64,000 nucleotides of DNA, taken from assembly GCF_031755915.1 (NCBI RefSeq), contig NC_083388.1, forward strand, positions 10,167,001 through 10,231,000, read 5' to 3'. The translations under genes were made by a program, and so were the position numbers. A model generated the notes under the pieces. That model was given only the letters and a program-made list of their open reading frames with translations, did not search any database and was not told the DNA's origin. Below, one piece after another: positions 1-13,205 of this stretch (positions are counted from its first letter, which is position 1; the number at the start of each line of letters is the position of its first letter). Source of the DNA: Ziziphus jujuba. Lineage: Eukaryota > Streptophyta > Magnoliopsida > Rosales > Rhamnaceae.

Positions 1-3000
1 CTTGATATTAAGGGTGTCCCTGCATGTGAACCAAGCGATAAAAACCTTTTTTTTGGGATAATTATTCAAATTTAAATCTTTCACCTATAATATCATTAGA
101 ATTCAAGAATAAATTTAAAAGAACTAATTGCATAAAATACCTGGAGCAAGTGTTGAAATGGTTCCATGCACTTAATTATTTATTTTTAAACAATGTCAAC
201 TCTACCTTTGTAAAAATGTCAAAAGGTTCATCTATTTTTTTTAATAATAATATTAGAGGTAATAAAACGTTTACCAAATTTAATTACCAAATAATATGGT
301 AACATTTTATTAGTTTATTTTTTTAAAATTCATTTATCCATTTAATATTTATTTTTTCATATTTATGTTATATGAATATGCCAATTAATAATATTTTAAT
401 ACGTATTATTTGGTAAATAAATATAATAAACATTTGGATACTTTTAAAATTACTCTTTTTTTAATGTAAGATTTTATATTTTCTTATCACTATGTCCTTT
501 ATACTAAAAAAAAAAAAAAAAAATCAAAATGGATGTGGTGAGTTAAAAATTGTTTGCTCATGATATATTTTGATTTGATCTTAAAGTTCCACATGAATAC
601 TTATTTTATAATTTTTTTTTCCAACAACTAATAAATAATGAGATCAATTCAAGGTTTAAAATATTGGTGTAAGTGGAAATATCAAAGATTTTAAAATATA
701 AAAATATTGATGAAAATATAAAAAATTTTCAAATATCGATAAAATCTTATAAAAGATGATTTAAACTTGTAAAATAAGCAAAATTTGTAATTAAAACTTG
801 ATGACATTATTTTTTAATCAATATTTTATTAATTTAACTATAAAAATTGGAACAAAAATATTAATTGTTATATTTATCTTAATCATTGGATTGCACTACT
901 TGCTAAGACTCAAAAATATACTATTATTTATCAAAAGTACGCAAAAATATACTGATATATTATCATAAGACCCATCCACATAAAAGAGTTTGACCTTGTT
1001 TGGCCTTAGTTTTGATGCTTATGTTTGTCCAATAATATATTTTAAAATTTAATAAAAAATAAAAGTTAATCTATTTTTATAAAATTATGTATAAATTATT
1101 ATGGAAACTTAAGAAATATCAATTGATATTATAAAAAATTTCACTAACTTGTGAAGGAATTGATATGAAATATATGGATAAAAACTTTTATGAAAATAAC
1201 AAAATTTTCTATGACAAATTTGAAAATTTTACTAACTCGTTTTTGGAACTTAAATATGACCTATTAGACAAATAAAAATTATGGAGAAATATTGTGGAAA
1301 TTTTTAATTTTTTAAACTTTGATTTGAATATTTTGATTATTGATTATTTATTTTTTAATTTTGCAATCCTTTTTTTCCTTTTTTTTTTTTTTTTTTTTTT
1401 GGCACTTTGATTTTGTCGGGCTTTAGAAAACAAAGGCAGGAACAATATCCTATAACTTTCTGCTAAGATTTTTGAAGGAAGACAGGAAATTGCGCATTAT
1501 TGCCGTAGTTCAGCTACATATTGAATCAATTTGGTGAAAATGAAAGATTATTATTTTTACATAGGATGGGATATTGAGCAGAAAGACAGACAAGGTCGAA
1601 GGTCGAAGTGTGCAAAATGATTCAGAGCTCTGGTTGGCTAAGTTGCATAACTTGAGTTGATGGCGTATGAAAGTTACAGACGAGGAAGAGGAAAAAGAGA
1701 GGAAGCAAGGGACAACTGTTCTTCCAAGGCAGGGAGGAAAAAAAAAAAAAAAAAAACCATAAATATAAATTTTAAAATAATTTATTTAATTCAAAACTTA
1801 GCAAGAATTTTATAAATTTTTTATAAATATTTTTCTTTGTAAAATGATGAAGTAATCATTTCGTTTCGTTCAACAAGTTATATATTTAAATTTTTATAAA
1901 ATTTAAACGGATTTCAATGGTTAAATTGTACCAAATCACTTTCTTTAAATTGGAAAATTTTATATTAGTATTTAGTTTCACACTTTTTTCCCTAAATATT
2001 TATTAAAAATTCTATCAAATCATAATATTTTAATTAGAAAATATTGTAAAGGCAACATTTTAAAAATTTTGGCTGTTATTTTAATTGTATAAAATGTATT
2101 TAAATAAAATTTATGATTTTATAAGAAAATTTGAAATGATTTATTTATATGAAATCAAGATTCAAAATTTCAGTATCGATAAAAATATCGAAGATTTAAA
2201 ATATAAAAATTTTCATAGATATATTAAAAAATATCGGATATCGATAAAAACTTACAAAAAATTATGGAAGTTTATTTAAAAAAATAAATTTTTTTTGAAA
2301 TTTTATAATTAACTTATTTAATCAATTAATTATCAAAGTGATTATAAAAATTACAGAATATTGAATAGGTATTATATTTTTCTTAGTCAATTTAATTTAT
2401 AATAAGGGATAATAATTATAAATAAATTATTATTAATAAAAATATGCAAAAAAAAATATATATTTGATAAAAATTGTTTATTAATTAAGATAAAACAATT
2501 ATTACAAATATTATCTCAATACTTTTAGAAATTCTTAGGTCGTTAAAAATTGTTAGTCTCTTTCTTGTTTTCATTTTGAGATGTAAAATGTAAAAAATAA
2601 TTCTTAAAAAATATATTTCCTTGAAATCTTTTTATGTAATTATTAATATGTCAACTATAAAGATCTTGTATTAAATGTAGTTGTTCTTAATGTTTAGTAT
2701 AATATATTTTATTATCTTTTTATTTTTATTTACTCGATGTTATTAATTTAAATACTATCAAAACCAATTCTACATAATATTGTATTTTCATATTATTATT
2801 TTATATTCTTATATAATCAACTATTTATTTGTAATTATAGAATTTTAATGAATCAATATTATACAAAATGTTTAGCAAGTATATATATATATATATATAT
2901 ATATGTTATCAATAAATAAAACCTATCAAGGTTATTCAATTTTATTAACTCCGTTTTATTTATATCATTAAATATTTGAAAGATAATTAAAAAGTAAAAA

Positions 3001-6000
3001 AAAATTTATTATTAAAGTTAATTTGGTAAAATTATTTATTAAACATCAATAATATTTATGAATGTTTTAATTAAAAATTTTAAAAAATTTCATAGAAATT
3101 TTTAAAATTTTTATGAAAATTTCTAAAATTTCGATGGATATTATAGATTTTTTTTTAACCAAATTGTTAAGGATTTGATATAAATATTTTGAGAAAAATT
3201 TCCATGGAAAATTTGGTGAAGTTTTGAAAATTTCTATGGATATTAAGAATTTTTATTTATTTTCATTTGGAATTTAAATTTTTTTTCGATCCTTTGAAAA
3301 AATAAAAATTTTGAAAAAATTTCAATGGAAATGTTACATATATAAAAACTTGTATGAAATAACTATTCAAATAATGTTAAAGGTACTAAACAAATTTATC
3401 AAAGTATATAGCTAATACCATGTTACATTATTTGATTAACTTATATTTAATTATATTTATCTTTTTAAATTGTAAATTAATAAAATATTAAGGCATAACA
3501 CTTCGTGCATATATATATATATTAATTGTTTTTTTAGTTTTTCAAGCATTGTTGATAACTGTTTTATTCGCACCTTTTTTTTTTTGGAAAAGGGAATTGT
3601 ATTCATACTCCTTATTCTATGTTTTTTTTTTTGGGAAAAGGTAATTGTATTCATACTCCTTATTCTATTCAAGTTACGAACATGCATGCCAAATGTATCT
3701 TGATTAGAGACATTCATAGGCTTGATAGAAAGGGCAAAATTGTGCAGATGAACCAGCCATGATAGAAATCATTTTGGTAATGATGATGAGCAACATAGAA
3801 GCCTTGAAAAAGGTTCAAACGGCTTGCTGTGCCGTAAAGATAAAAAGCCTGTTAATTACTATTAGTCAAAAAAATATTCAATTATATCAAAACTCAATAA
3901 ATTAAATTTCAAGCATCGAAATTGAAATGTTTTAAATTTGAAGACCAAAAGCTTAATTTTTCTAATTAGACAGTACTAAAGTACAATTAATCCAAAAAAG
4001 AATTACTTAGTACTACATTTTATTGGGCAGGAATTCTATTAAATAGTGTAATTATACCCCTTTTTTCTTTCTTTCCCATATTGAAATAATTAAACATTTA
4101 TTTTGAAAAACATTTAAACATTTATTAACTAGGATTTGGTTTCATATATGAGCTTCAACAACACAGTGATGGTTCGACATCAACATAAATCATGCGTTTG
4201 CCTCAACGGTAAAACCAAGAAGAGTATACCTTAAGATTTGGGTTTAAACTTTAGTCTATGTAAAAAAATTCCCACTCCCCCATAGCTATCGAATCATATC
4301 AAGAGTTATAAATTAAAATTTAAAAATTTTTAAATTATGAATTTAGTGATATACTAAAATTCTATTTGGCGAAATAAACCTTAGCAAGACCGGTGATTAA
4401 TAGATATAGTTTTAAATTTCAGCATTTAATACAATTTAAGGGCAGTCAAAGAAAATCTTGATATCAGTTCTAATGTTAAGGATTTGATTTGAACTTGTTG
4501 TATACTATAATATATATATGTATATAGTCAGTTTTAAGTAGGGTCTATCTTATTTTATTAAAATAAAATCCACCTTTAATAATCAATGGATTACATCAAA
4601 GGGTAAAATTTAAAATTTAAAAAATAATCAAATATGAGTTTGGTAACATGAGGTATATAATATAACTAATATGAAGTTTTCCTTTTTCAGCACTTGAATT
4701 GCATCAAGAACTGATATTTAAAATTATATTTATTAATCATCGAATCTTGACATTATTATTTTCTCTAAATAAGATTTTAGTATATTACTATATCTATATT
4801 TAATTGTTTTTAAAATTTTAAATTTTAACCTTAAAAAGTAATCTAATAGTTGTTATAAAAGATAAACCTAAGTTTAATAACATAAGGTAAACTTTACTTG
4901 ATATGATTGTATACATATATATATATATATATATATTATTTTATAATTTATAGAATTAATGGCATTTTGATATTTGTACTTTTGTTATATTGTAAATTGA
5001 ATCTTCAAATTTTAAACATTTACTTTTGATCTTTAATTTATTATTTGTTTCACATATGTCCAATTACTCAATTGATTTCCAAAAAGCTTCCACAAGGTTT
5101 TAAATGCAATTAACCATCTTTTTTTTATTTTTTTTTATTTTTTTATTTTTAACCATTTTGGTGTTTGGGTTTTGTCAATCGGATTCATCCTAAGGCTTCA
5201 AATTTGAAATAATTTTGGGTTCCCCCTGCAATATTTCGATATGTTAAATTAACATATAAAACTGTAATATGACAAATCAAATGACAAATCGTATCACCGT
5301 AGAAATTACCATTCTTCTCTCTCTCTCTCTCTCTCTCTGTTAAATTTTTAAATTTACAAACAACTACTGTACTCTCAAAATTTAATCATCATTTCCCCTG
5401 CTATTCTAATCTACCTTGTATATCTTATTCGTCATCTTACCATGTGCAGCTTGATGCTTTATAAGACAAGAAAAAGAGAAAAATAAATATATAAATAGAA
5501 GTGGGGCACAAAGAGTCCTATTGGAAAGTAAAAGTGTAGAAAGATTTGAACCACATCCTTAATATAATTCCTTCTCCCTCAGTCCTCACACACCTTTCTC
5601 TGCTCTTCCCTTGCCAATACTCTGTTTTCTGAGATCACGATAAATTACCATCATATGATTGGGTCCCAACACTAATAATAATAGTTAAGAAGAAAAGAAA
5701 CTTTGGGATATAAATAATTAGTGGGTTGGTTGGTCCTATTGCTATGCACCATCCAATAAGCTCCATGCAAAGACTTACGTGCGCAACGAAGCTGCAGCGT
5801 AGCAACTACGCGAATCGTATATTTGCACCTGCCTAAGCCTGACGTTAGACGACTAAGCACAAAGATATAGAAAGATAGATAGACACCTCCTATTTGTGCC
5901 CAAAAAAGAAAGGCCTATCTATCAATCCAAAGTTGCCCCATGATACACAAGATTCCACAAAGCTTTTCCTCATATCACGGCATTTGGCACGCATATCTAA

Positions 6001-7200
6001 GGCTCATTTTTTCCAACTTGTTTTCATAGATAAGATCAAGCTATTTTTAGAGGTTGTGATAGAATATATAATACTCTAGATTCCACTTTTCAATTTGTGA
6101 AAAGGAATCCTATAAACTGTATGCCTGCCAAAATAGTCTATTTTGCTTATTTGTGATGGGTGATGTTACTCAATATTTAATATTGGATTACATGTAATTT
6201 ATATATTATATGATCAAAATATGTATATGAAATTCGTTAGACATCCAACATTAATTGGAAATGTTGTCCATCGTAGCAGATTTTTAATTTTATATCTATA
6301 CTTGATTTTTAATTTTATATCTATACTTTCTAAATATATATATATATATATATGAAAATTTTATAATATAGATATTTATATTTTTTAATGTGTAAATATT
6401 TAGAAAAATAATAATTTTTTAAAATTTTATCATTTTTATTTTTATATGATAATATTGATAACGGTTTCATAAAAATTAATTATTTTTGTGAACATCAACA
6501 TAATTAAAAAAGTGTGAACGTCTACATCACGAAAAGAACATATATATATATATATATTATTTTTGCATAATATATCTAAACCTAGCCCAACAGAGGAAGC
6601 GAGACCTCAACCTAAATATTCAAGTAAATTTTTTTGGCATTGAAATATTCAAGTCATTGAGAGAGAGATAAAAGTTATTTCTAGAATCATAGCTATTCTA
6701 GAATATATAATTAACTGGAATATAATTAACCTCGTTTTAGTATCTTCATTTTCTAGACAAGCACTCAAACAAATTGGAAAAAAAGGGCAGCAAATTTGAC
6801 ATATGTAATTGTTCCCACTTTAGTGTGATGTCTGTTATGCCTGTCCTTGTTACCCAATTCTCAATTCCTCATCTGCTTTAGTGGTAAGGCTTCCTTTTAC
6901 TCACCATGACTTTTGTCCATTATTCCTCCTTTGTGGAGACTCCAAACCATCATTTTTATATTTCTCAAAAACCATGACTGACTTATCATCTTATCATGGT
7001 GATGATTGGATTCTATTGTCCTTTAACGTGTGCATATTGACCTTTATTTATTTTCTTTTTCTTTTTTGGGTTATCAAGATAAGCAACCAAGCTGATAGGC
7101 CATGCCCGTCATATATGGCTTTATGTGCGTGCCGCACAGCAATGCATTAATTTTTGACCAAAAGGAACCACCAGCCACAAGCCTTAAAATCATACATGCT
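1..7200. other. AT-rich intergenic DNA, no gene recognised
   Basis: No reading frame here is long or protein-like; the short ones are low-complexity Lys/Ile/Tyr-rich translations. The stretch holds poly-A/T runs, (TA)n tracts (for example near 2880-2904 and 4915-4934), a (CT)n tract near 5315-5338, and two similar old AT-rich blocks at about 650-1310 and 2150-3360 that share TATCGATA-containing motifs. Slightly more GC-rich islands at about 1480-1740, 5500-5880 and 6790-7150 do not resemble a gene I recognise. Confidence 0.6.
3576..3668. repeat. Two-copy tandem repeat, ~47-bp period
   Basis: A T-run followed by a segment reading approximately GGAATTGTATTCATACTCC and then TTATTCTAT occurs twice head to tail with one small indel. 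It creates the repeated peptide seen in a spurious minus-strand frame. No function is evident; it looks like a local duplication at an old transposon border. Confidence 0.7.
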
Positions 7201-7756
7201 TCTAATATCAAACGTCTTTTTCATAGGATGGCAATTTAGATCATAATACAATAATACTAATATAATAATACGATTCGAAAATAATACGAAATTAATAGAT
7301 TTGAGTTTACTATAAACTAGTTTAAACTAAATTTGGATAAACTCGTTTAACACGATTATTGCATGTATCAACTTTGTGATGACCCGCTTAATTCAAATTG
7401 ATCCGTTTAACTAAACATATCAACTCCATCCGATATAATTATAACCCGTTTAAATTATAACTTTAATATATTAAATTTATCATTAACAAAAATTTAATTA
7501 ATACTTTTTTATTACTAAATTACAAACTTGTTTAGAGTCGTATTATTAATTTTCTTTTATAGATTTTAAAAAATAAACAATAAAAATTATTGAAATAATA
7601 TTTGTTTACTTAAATATAGTATGTTTAATACATATATGAATTTATGAATATCGAAAAATAAAAATTAATATGTCTAAGATGTTGGAGATGTAAAAAATTA
7701 AAAACAAGATTATTAATAAAGTTTTTATATTATTTTTAGAGAAGTAATATTAAGTT

Positions 7757-7763
7757 TATTTTA

Positions 7764-7806
<43 letters not shown>

Positions 7807-7985
7807 AGTCTATGGTTGCGGTCCCTCTATATGAGGACCCGCACCATTGATGATGGTTTTAAGAAAAATCATCGTCAATGATGTCTCTGTATAACAACAT
7901 TGACATCGATTTTTTTCAACAATAATGCAGATCCGTATGCAGACGGACCGCACTATAGCGAAATATATATATATATATATATATT
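7757..7985. mobile_element. Fold-back MITE embedded in (TA)n microsatellite
   Basis: A GC-richer core (7810-7962) whose two halves are imperfect inverted copies: the left arm contains TGCGGTCCCTCTATATGAGG and the right arm read in reverse complement contains TGCGGTCCGTCTGCATACGG, with similarity continuing toward the centre. It is flanked on both sides by pure (TA)n (7757-7801 and 7963-7985). This matches the behaviour of MITEs that target TA microsatellites (rice Micron elements are the known example). No coding capacity. Confidence 0.6.
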
Positions 7986-8187
7986 ATATCTATATTTAAT
8001 TATTATATGAGATTGACATATTATCATATTATACGTTATATTGGTTTAAATTTGTAATTATAACTATATGGTTTTGGTTTATTATGTATATGTATTATAT
8101 ATCTATATTTGACTATTATATGAGATTGTTATATTATCATATTATATGTTATGTTAGTATAAATTTGTAAATATAACTATATGGTTT

Positions 8188-8189
<2 letters not shown>

Positions 8190-8226
<37 letters not shown>
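8190..8226. repeat. (TA)n microsatellite
   Basis: Perfect dinucleotide tract followed by a short T run; one of several in this AT-rich block. Confidence 0.9.
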
Positions 8227-8236
<10 letters not shown>

Positions 8237-8559
8237 TTTAGGATTAATCCGTGACTAAATTATTTTTATTTTATATGAAATAATTAATTTAAACAAGTTA
8301 ATTTATTTAATTTGGTCAATTTCATATAAATAGGTTAATTTCGTATAAACAGGTCATGATGATTCAAATTGATCTATTTAATAAATGAGTTATATAGGTC
8401 GTGTCAGGTTACCTATTTATGAAACAAGTTGTGTTCGAGTTAAAGGTTTCTAAAATGATTAATACATGTGTCGTGTTCGAGTTGAGCAATTTCGTTACGA
8501 TTAATAAACTGGTTGATTTGAGCATGACCCACCAACATAAATTGCCACCAAATTTTCCA

Positions 8560-9908
8560 GTTTATGTAATTATAGATGTAGCTTTTCTGTCCAAAAGTTA
8601 ATTATGTCACAAAGGATTACAAGAACATGTTAATCTTTATCAATGTTCAAATAATATAAACATAATAATAATTCTACTTGGTACCAGAATTTAAGATATT
8701 TCATTAATAACAAATTTCAAAAAGCGGTAAAAGAAAAAATAAATAATCAAACCTACATGTAAGGAGAGTATTAAAATTATATAAAAATATAATGCACGTC
8801 CACTTTCTAATAACTTAAGCTTTTGAAAAGAATGACAATTTTGCTATAAGAGACTATTGAAAACTTTAATTTGTGATGAAGCTTTTGAATATTTATAAGC
8901 ATGAGCATTACTATACGTACAAATGATTTCAAGAAAATTGACCTCAACCAATTTTGTTTACCCTCTTTCTTTTCTTCTATGCAATCAACAAAAATAGTTA
9001 ATATTGAGTATATTATGGATTTAGAATAACGTAGATCCTAGACCGTATACCATATTCTGATGCTGGATTGAATGGACTCAAAATGGTAATTTATTAAGCT
9101 CAGCAATGATTCCGTAAATACTGTATCTCATTGCTTCAACAATAAATGAATGCAATACTGTACATACAAGACAAGATAGCAACACCCTTAACGAACATAA
9201 AATCAGGACCAAAGAAAGTGGAAGACGATCAAGATTGGACCAACCAATTTCTTAATCATTCTAATCTTGATTGTAAGCACTCCGCTCTTGCCTTTGACTG
9301 ATCAGCAGTAGCAAAGAAAGAAACAAACAAAGCATTTTCCCTTTACATACCAAAATAAAAAAGCTCACCAGATTCCTACTCAATAGCAAAAGTAGTAGTA
9401 TATCTCTTTGAATTTATTTTGAGTAGTAAACCTTATATTAAAATGCCATTAGGGCAATGATAATCTGCTTTCCTATAATTGGTAATCACAACCCAATTGT
9501 GGAAAGCTTATCAATCATAATATATATAATAAAAAAAGGTACTTCCCACTATTTCTTGGGCGATGGGTCCCTGATTCCATTGAATGCCTAGACAATTCCA
9601 TCCCCACCACTAGCCTGCAACACAAGGAACAAAATTCTTACTTTTGCTGGGTAATTAAAGAGCAAAAATAATAATAATAAAACAAAATTAGTGGTTCTTT
9701 TCTAACTTAGTCCTCACCATCGAAAACCCGGAAAGCAAAATCAATATTTAAAAATATCTTATCAATTTTTTACGTTATCTTGACAGATTATAAAATTTCC
9801 TTCAGGGTTTACTAGATCTGAGTGATGTATTGCTGTTTCCACGTGGTAAGCAGATGGAAACACAAAGGTCAAGCGGATTGGGGTACCCTTGTATGGCCCG
9901 CATGCATT

Positions 9909-9951
<43 letters not shown>

Positions 9952-11020
9952 GTAAAATGTAAATATGTATATTTATATGTAAATATATATAATACTTATA
10001 TATTAATCAAGAAGCACAATCATTATGATATTCATGGTTGAGTTTTAAGATTCACACAGAAATTAATAATTTCAGGATATATGGTACAACGACCCCAGGG
10101 AGTTCAACATGACAGCCAAAATAATATCAGACAGATTCACTGCCCATAAAAAAGCATATATTTTGCATTTGATGTGACTTTCCAAATTAAATGGCCATGG
10201 AAGACTTATAGAATATAGACAAGAAGAGAATTTGGCAACAATGCTTTAGATAAATATAACATAAAGGGCAGGAATTTATGGTATTGGTTGGACTTTACCA
10301 CATTCCATGTACAATGGAAATTTCCAGTATGTGTACATGTTGTTGACAACAGTGCGCCACACCATTGCTATGGCATCCTTATATGTATATGTAATATCAA
10401 TTTTGTTATTTTTTTTATTATATATAATTTGAATTTACGATTAGTATCCTAGAAAACAATAATTTTATTTCTTGATTGTCCCTGTGAGAACTAATATTAG
10501 TTATTAAACAGTGAAATAAATACTATATATATATATATATATGACTATGAGATAATCTTTTTAATTGATCAGACTCAAATTAAGATTTTAATATTAGAAT
10601 TAATATTAAAATTTATTGTTTCAATACATGGATCATATTAAGCGTTGAAATTTAAAATTATATTTATTAATTATAGTATCATGATAAAGTTCACTTTCCC
10701 TAAATAAGATTTTAGTTTGTCACTAAATTTAAATTTAATCATTTTTGAATTTTAAATCATAATTTTTAATGTGATTCAATAGTTAATAAAGGAAGAACTG
10801 ATATTAAAATTATCAGATCGTTTTGATAAAAGCTTAATTGCTTTTAATTATCACATCGAGCTAATAATAAAATCATACTAAAAACCTATTAAATTAGCTA
10901 GACCTAATAAAATCTCAAATAACTAAATAATGTGACATACACCCATACAATAATATTTGTGTCGGATTAGCTGTGTCATTTCCAGTTCATATAAATAAAA
11001 CTTAATAAGAACTAATAAGT
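8560..11020. other. Intergenic DNA, no gene recognised
   Basis: No coding frame longer than a few tens of residues. It contains a compound (CT)n-(TA)n microsatellite at 9910-9951 and a (TA)n tract near 10525-10541. Segments around 9050-9400 and 10060-10380 have more balanced base composition, like untranslated or decayed gene sequence, but I cannot assign them. Confidence 0.55.
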
Positions 11021-11025
11021 TAACA

Positions 11026-13200
11026 TGACAGGATTCAACTCAAGAATCCTACTAGGATTTCTAAGGGACCTTGTTTAGATAAAGTTTTATCGAATTGTCC
11101 TACGGAAAATAATAAAAATTTCCTTAAAATATGGATAACCTAAAAATTCTTGAAAACAAAACAAACTCTAAATATATTCACAATAGCAAATCAACCTCCA
11201 AACTATTGTCATTAGTTAACTTCCACCACCATATCTACAAACAAACATAAATTTAATACTACCAGTATCAAAAAATAAGTACAACCATAATCAATGTATA
11301 TCAAAACATACTAAAAGGTTGTATAAATTTTAAGCCGATAATATGGAAAGAATAGCATAAATAAAATAAAAGAAATAGGATAAAAGAAATAAGATAAATA
11401 TGGAATGTTATTGATGTGGATAACCATAAAAAATAAAATACATCCTTAAAAAATATAATAGTTCAAATATATAAAATATAAAAATAAAAAAAATAAATAT
11501 ATACGGGCGGGTTCGAGACGGGTTCTTTATTCCTTGGTCTAGGCCCATTCCGAGCCCGCCCCGTTAGGAGTGGTGCACTACAATTTTCAGAGTGTAAGGG
11601 GCAAATTGATATTCCTATGGTCAATGTGTGCACAATAATAGTATATGCATCACATATGAAACTATTGAAACTGTATTGTATATTAATTCACACATACCTA
11701 ACATCAGTATTCAACCATATGATCTATATATATATATATATATATATAAATATTCCACAACTTCGATTCTCAATTTCATCAAACCATTCCCAAAAAACCA
11801 AAATTCTACAATCCCATTTTCTCACTCTCAATAATGCAATTCTATAATTACCCAAACTATCACAGATAGAATTAGAAAAAACAAAATAGTATTCAAACCA
11901 TTAAGATGCCATAGTCCACATGATTTAACACAAATGTTTTAAAATTCTAGAACCATAATATATATATATATATATATAATCATATTTTAAACAAGTCTCA
12001 CATAGAAGTTCAACACCAAATAATTAAATTACCATCATACCCAAAATCATGTTTAAGAATATTTTCACTCACAATACTGATTATGCTCACTTTTGTTCTA
12101 CGGCAAGGTCCCTTCCAAGCTCAGTGTAGATATATAAAATATACAAAATATTATCTAGGCTTCCACAATTTTATCTAAAGATTTGGTGTGTACCAAGGTC
12201 CTAAAATTAATCCTATCACTTTAGGATTATAGAAATTAGACGTCAAGGATCTAGTTACACTATGAACCTGTTGGATCCGATTTCAACCTATGACCAATTA
12301 GCATCAAGAATTTAGTCATAAATTGTTTAATTTCAGTATTGTTTCATTAAGTATTCACGCGAATTGATCTATATTGGGTAATTACTCAAAACTCAATTAT
12401 AACGGGCAATATATATATAGATATTAATGGAAAACCCATGAAATGGATAACACGATAGTATGCTCATCTTGGTCAATTGTTGTTGGTGGTGGTTGAAAAA
12501 TCGACAAAAAGTTTAAGCTAAATTTCAAGTTGATAGATCTCTCAAACGATGAGAAATTGAGCTAAAAAAAGGCTAGATTTGAACTTAATTGTATACAATA
12601 CGAGGAGGGATTGATCCTATGGCTTGAAATTGGCCAAATTTTGGTTATCGAAAATTTTCGATCGAATAAAAAAATAGGGTCATTCTTGTGTGTTGACAAT
12701 TTGTGTGGTTAGAAAATTGGCGGACTGGATAATTCTAAGATGTGTAATCTAGGTGTGGGGTGCTTGTAGTATATTTTGACCAGAATTAAGGCCAACTTCC
12801 AATGGAAGCTCGATGGAGGGTTGTGGTTCCATTTTTTTTGATAATGTTTGCAAGTGGGGGAAGGGATGTCAGGGGCTGGGGGTTTTGTGTTGCTTCATAT
12901 ATACAAGCTTGTACCTAAGTATTTATACACATACATGTCCTTTTTAAACCATACCATCATTGATATGGCACTAGTAAAATAATTAAGTATAAAAACTAAC
13001 AAATCCATAACTTTGAAATTGTGACTCAAAATTAAGCATATAGCTAATCTCTAAAATTGTGTGGATGAACTCTACATAATGATACTATAGTCAAATCAAA
13101 AACTTGACCATATATTCAATTCTTGGACCCATACATAGTTTAGTTGGTCAAATCTAGTCTAACTTGCATAATTTGGTGTTAATTGGTATGAGTTATTACA
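11026..13200 (-). mobile_element. Old solo LTR of the giant-LTR family (copy E)
   Basis: The segment begins TGACAGGATT and ends TTATTACA, i.e. TG...CA, and is flanked on both sides by the same 5 bp, TAACA (11021-11025 and 13201-13205), the mark of LTR-element integration. Its left end resembles the left ends of copies A, B and C (TGTCAGGACCC, then a CCTA...AGGGA-type segment), so it belongs to the same family in minus orientation. At 2175 bp it is shorter and more diverged, and no internal region or second LTR is seen, so it is best read as a solo LTR left by recombination. It contains a GC-rich palindrome at 11503-11567. Confidence 0.7.
11503..11567. repeat. GC-rich imperfect palindrome inside copy E
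   Basis: GGGCGGGTTCGAGACGGG on one side and a sequence whose reverse complement reads GGGCGGGCTCGGAATGGG on the other make a strong hairpin in otherwise AT-rich DNA. The GGGCGGG-type terminus is common in non-autonomous hAT-like elements, so this may be the end or remnant of a nested element. Confidence 0.5.
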
Positions 13201-13205
13201 TAACA

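Larger units (their letters stand above)
7229..8547. mobile_element. Degraded DNA transposon with 10-bp terminal inverted repeats (tentative)
   Basis: The ends are exact inverted copies of TGGCAATTTA (7229-7238 and 8538-8547). Both subterminal parts carry short degenerate repeats of the kind ATTCAAATTGATC and TCGAGTT. No transposase frame is present and I cannot see a matching target duplication, so the superfamily is open (hAT- or Mutator-like non-autonomous elements have such ends). The interior holds the fold-back element at 7810-7962 and long (TA)n tracts. Confidence 0.35.

Noticed and set aside
6881..7150. 89-codon plus-strand frame with a hydrophobic stretch
   Set aside because: No ATG-context, splice or family support; composition like the surrounding intergenic DNA.
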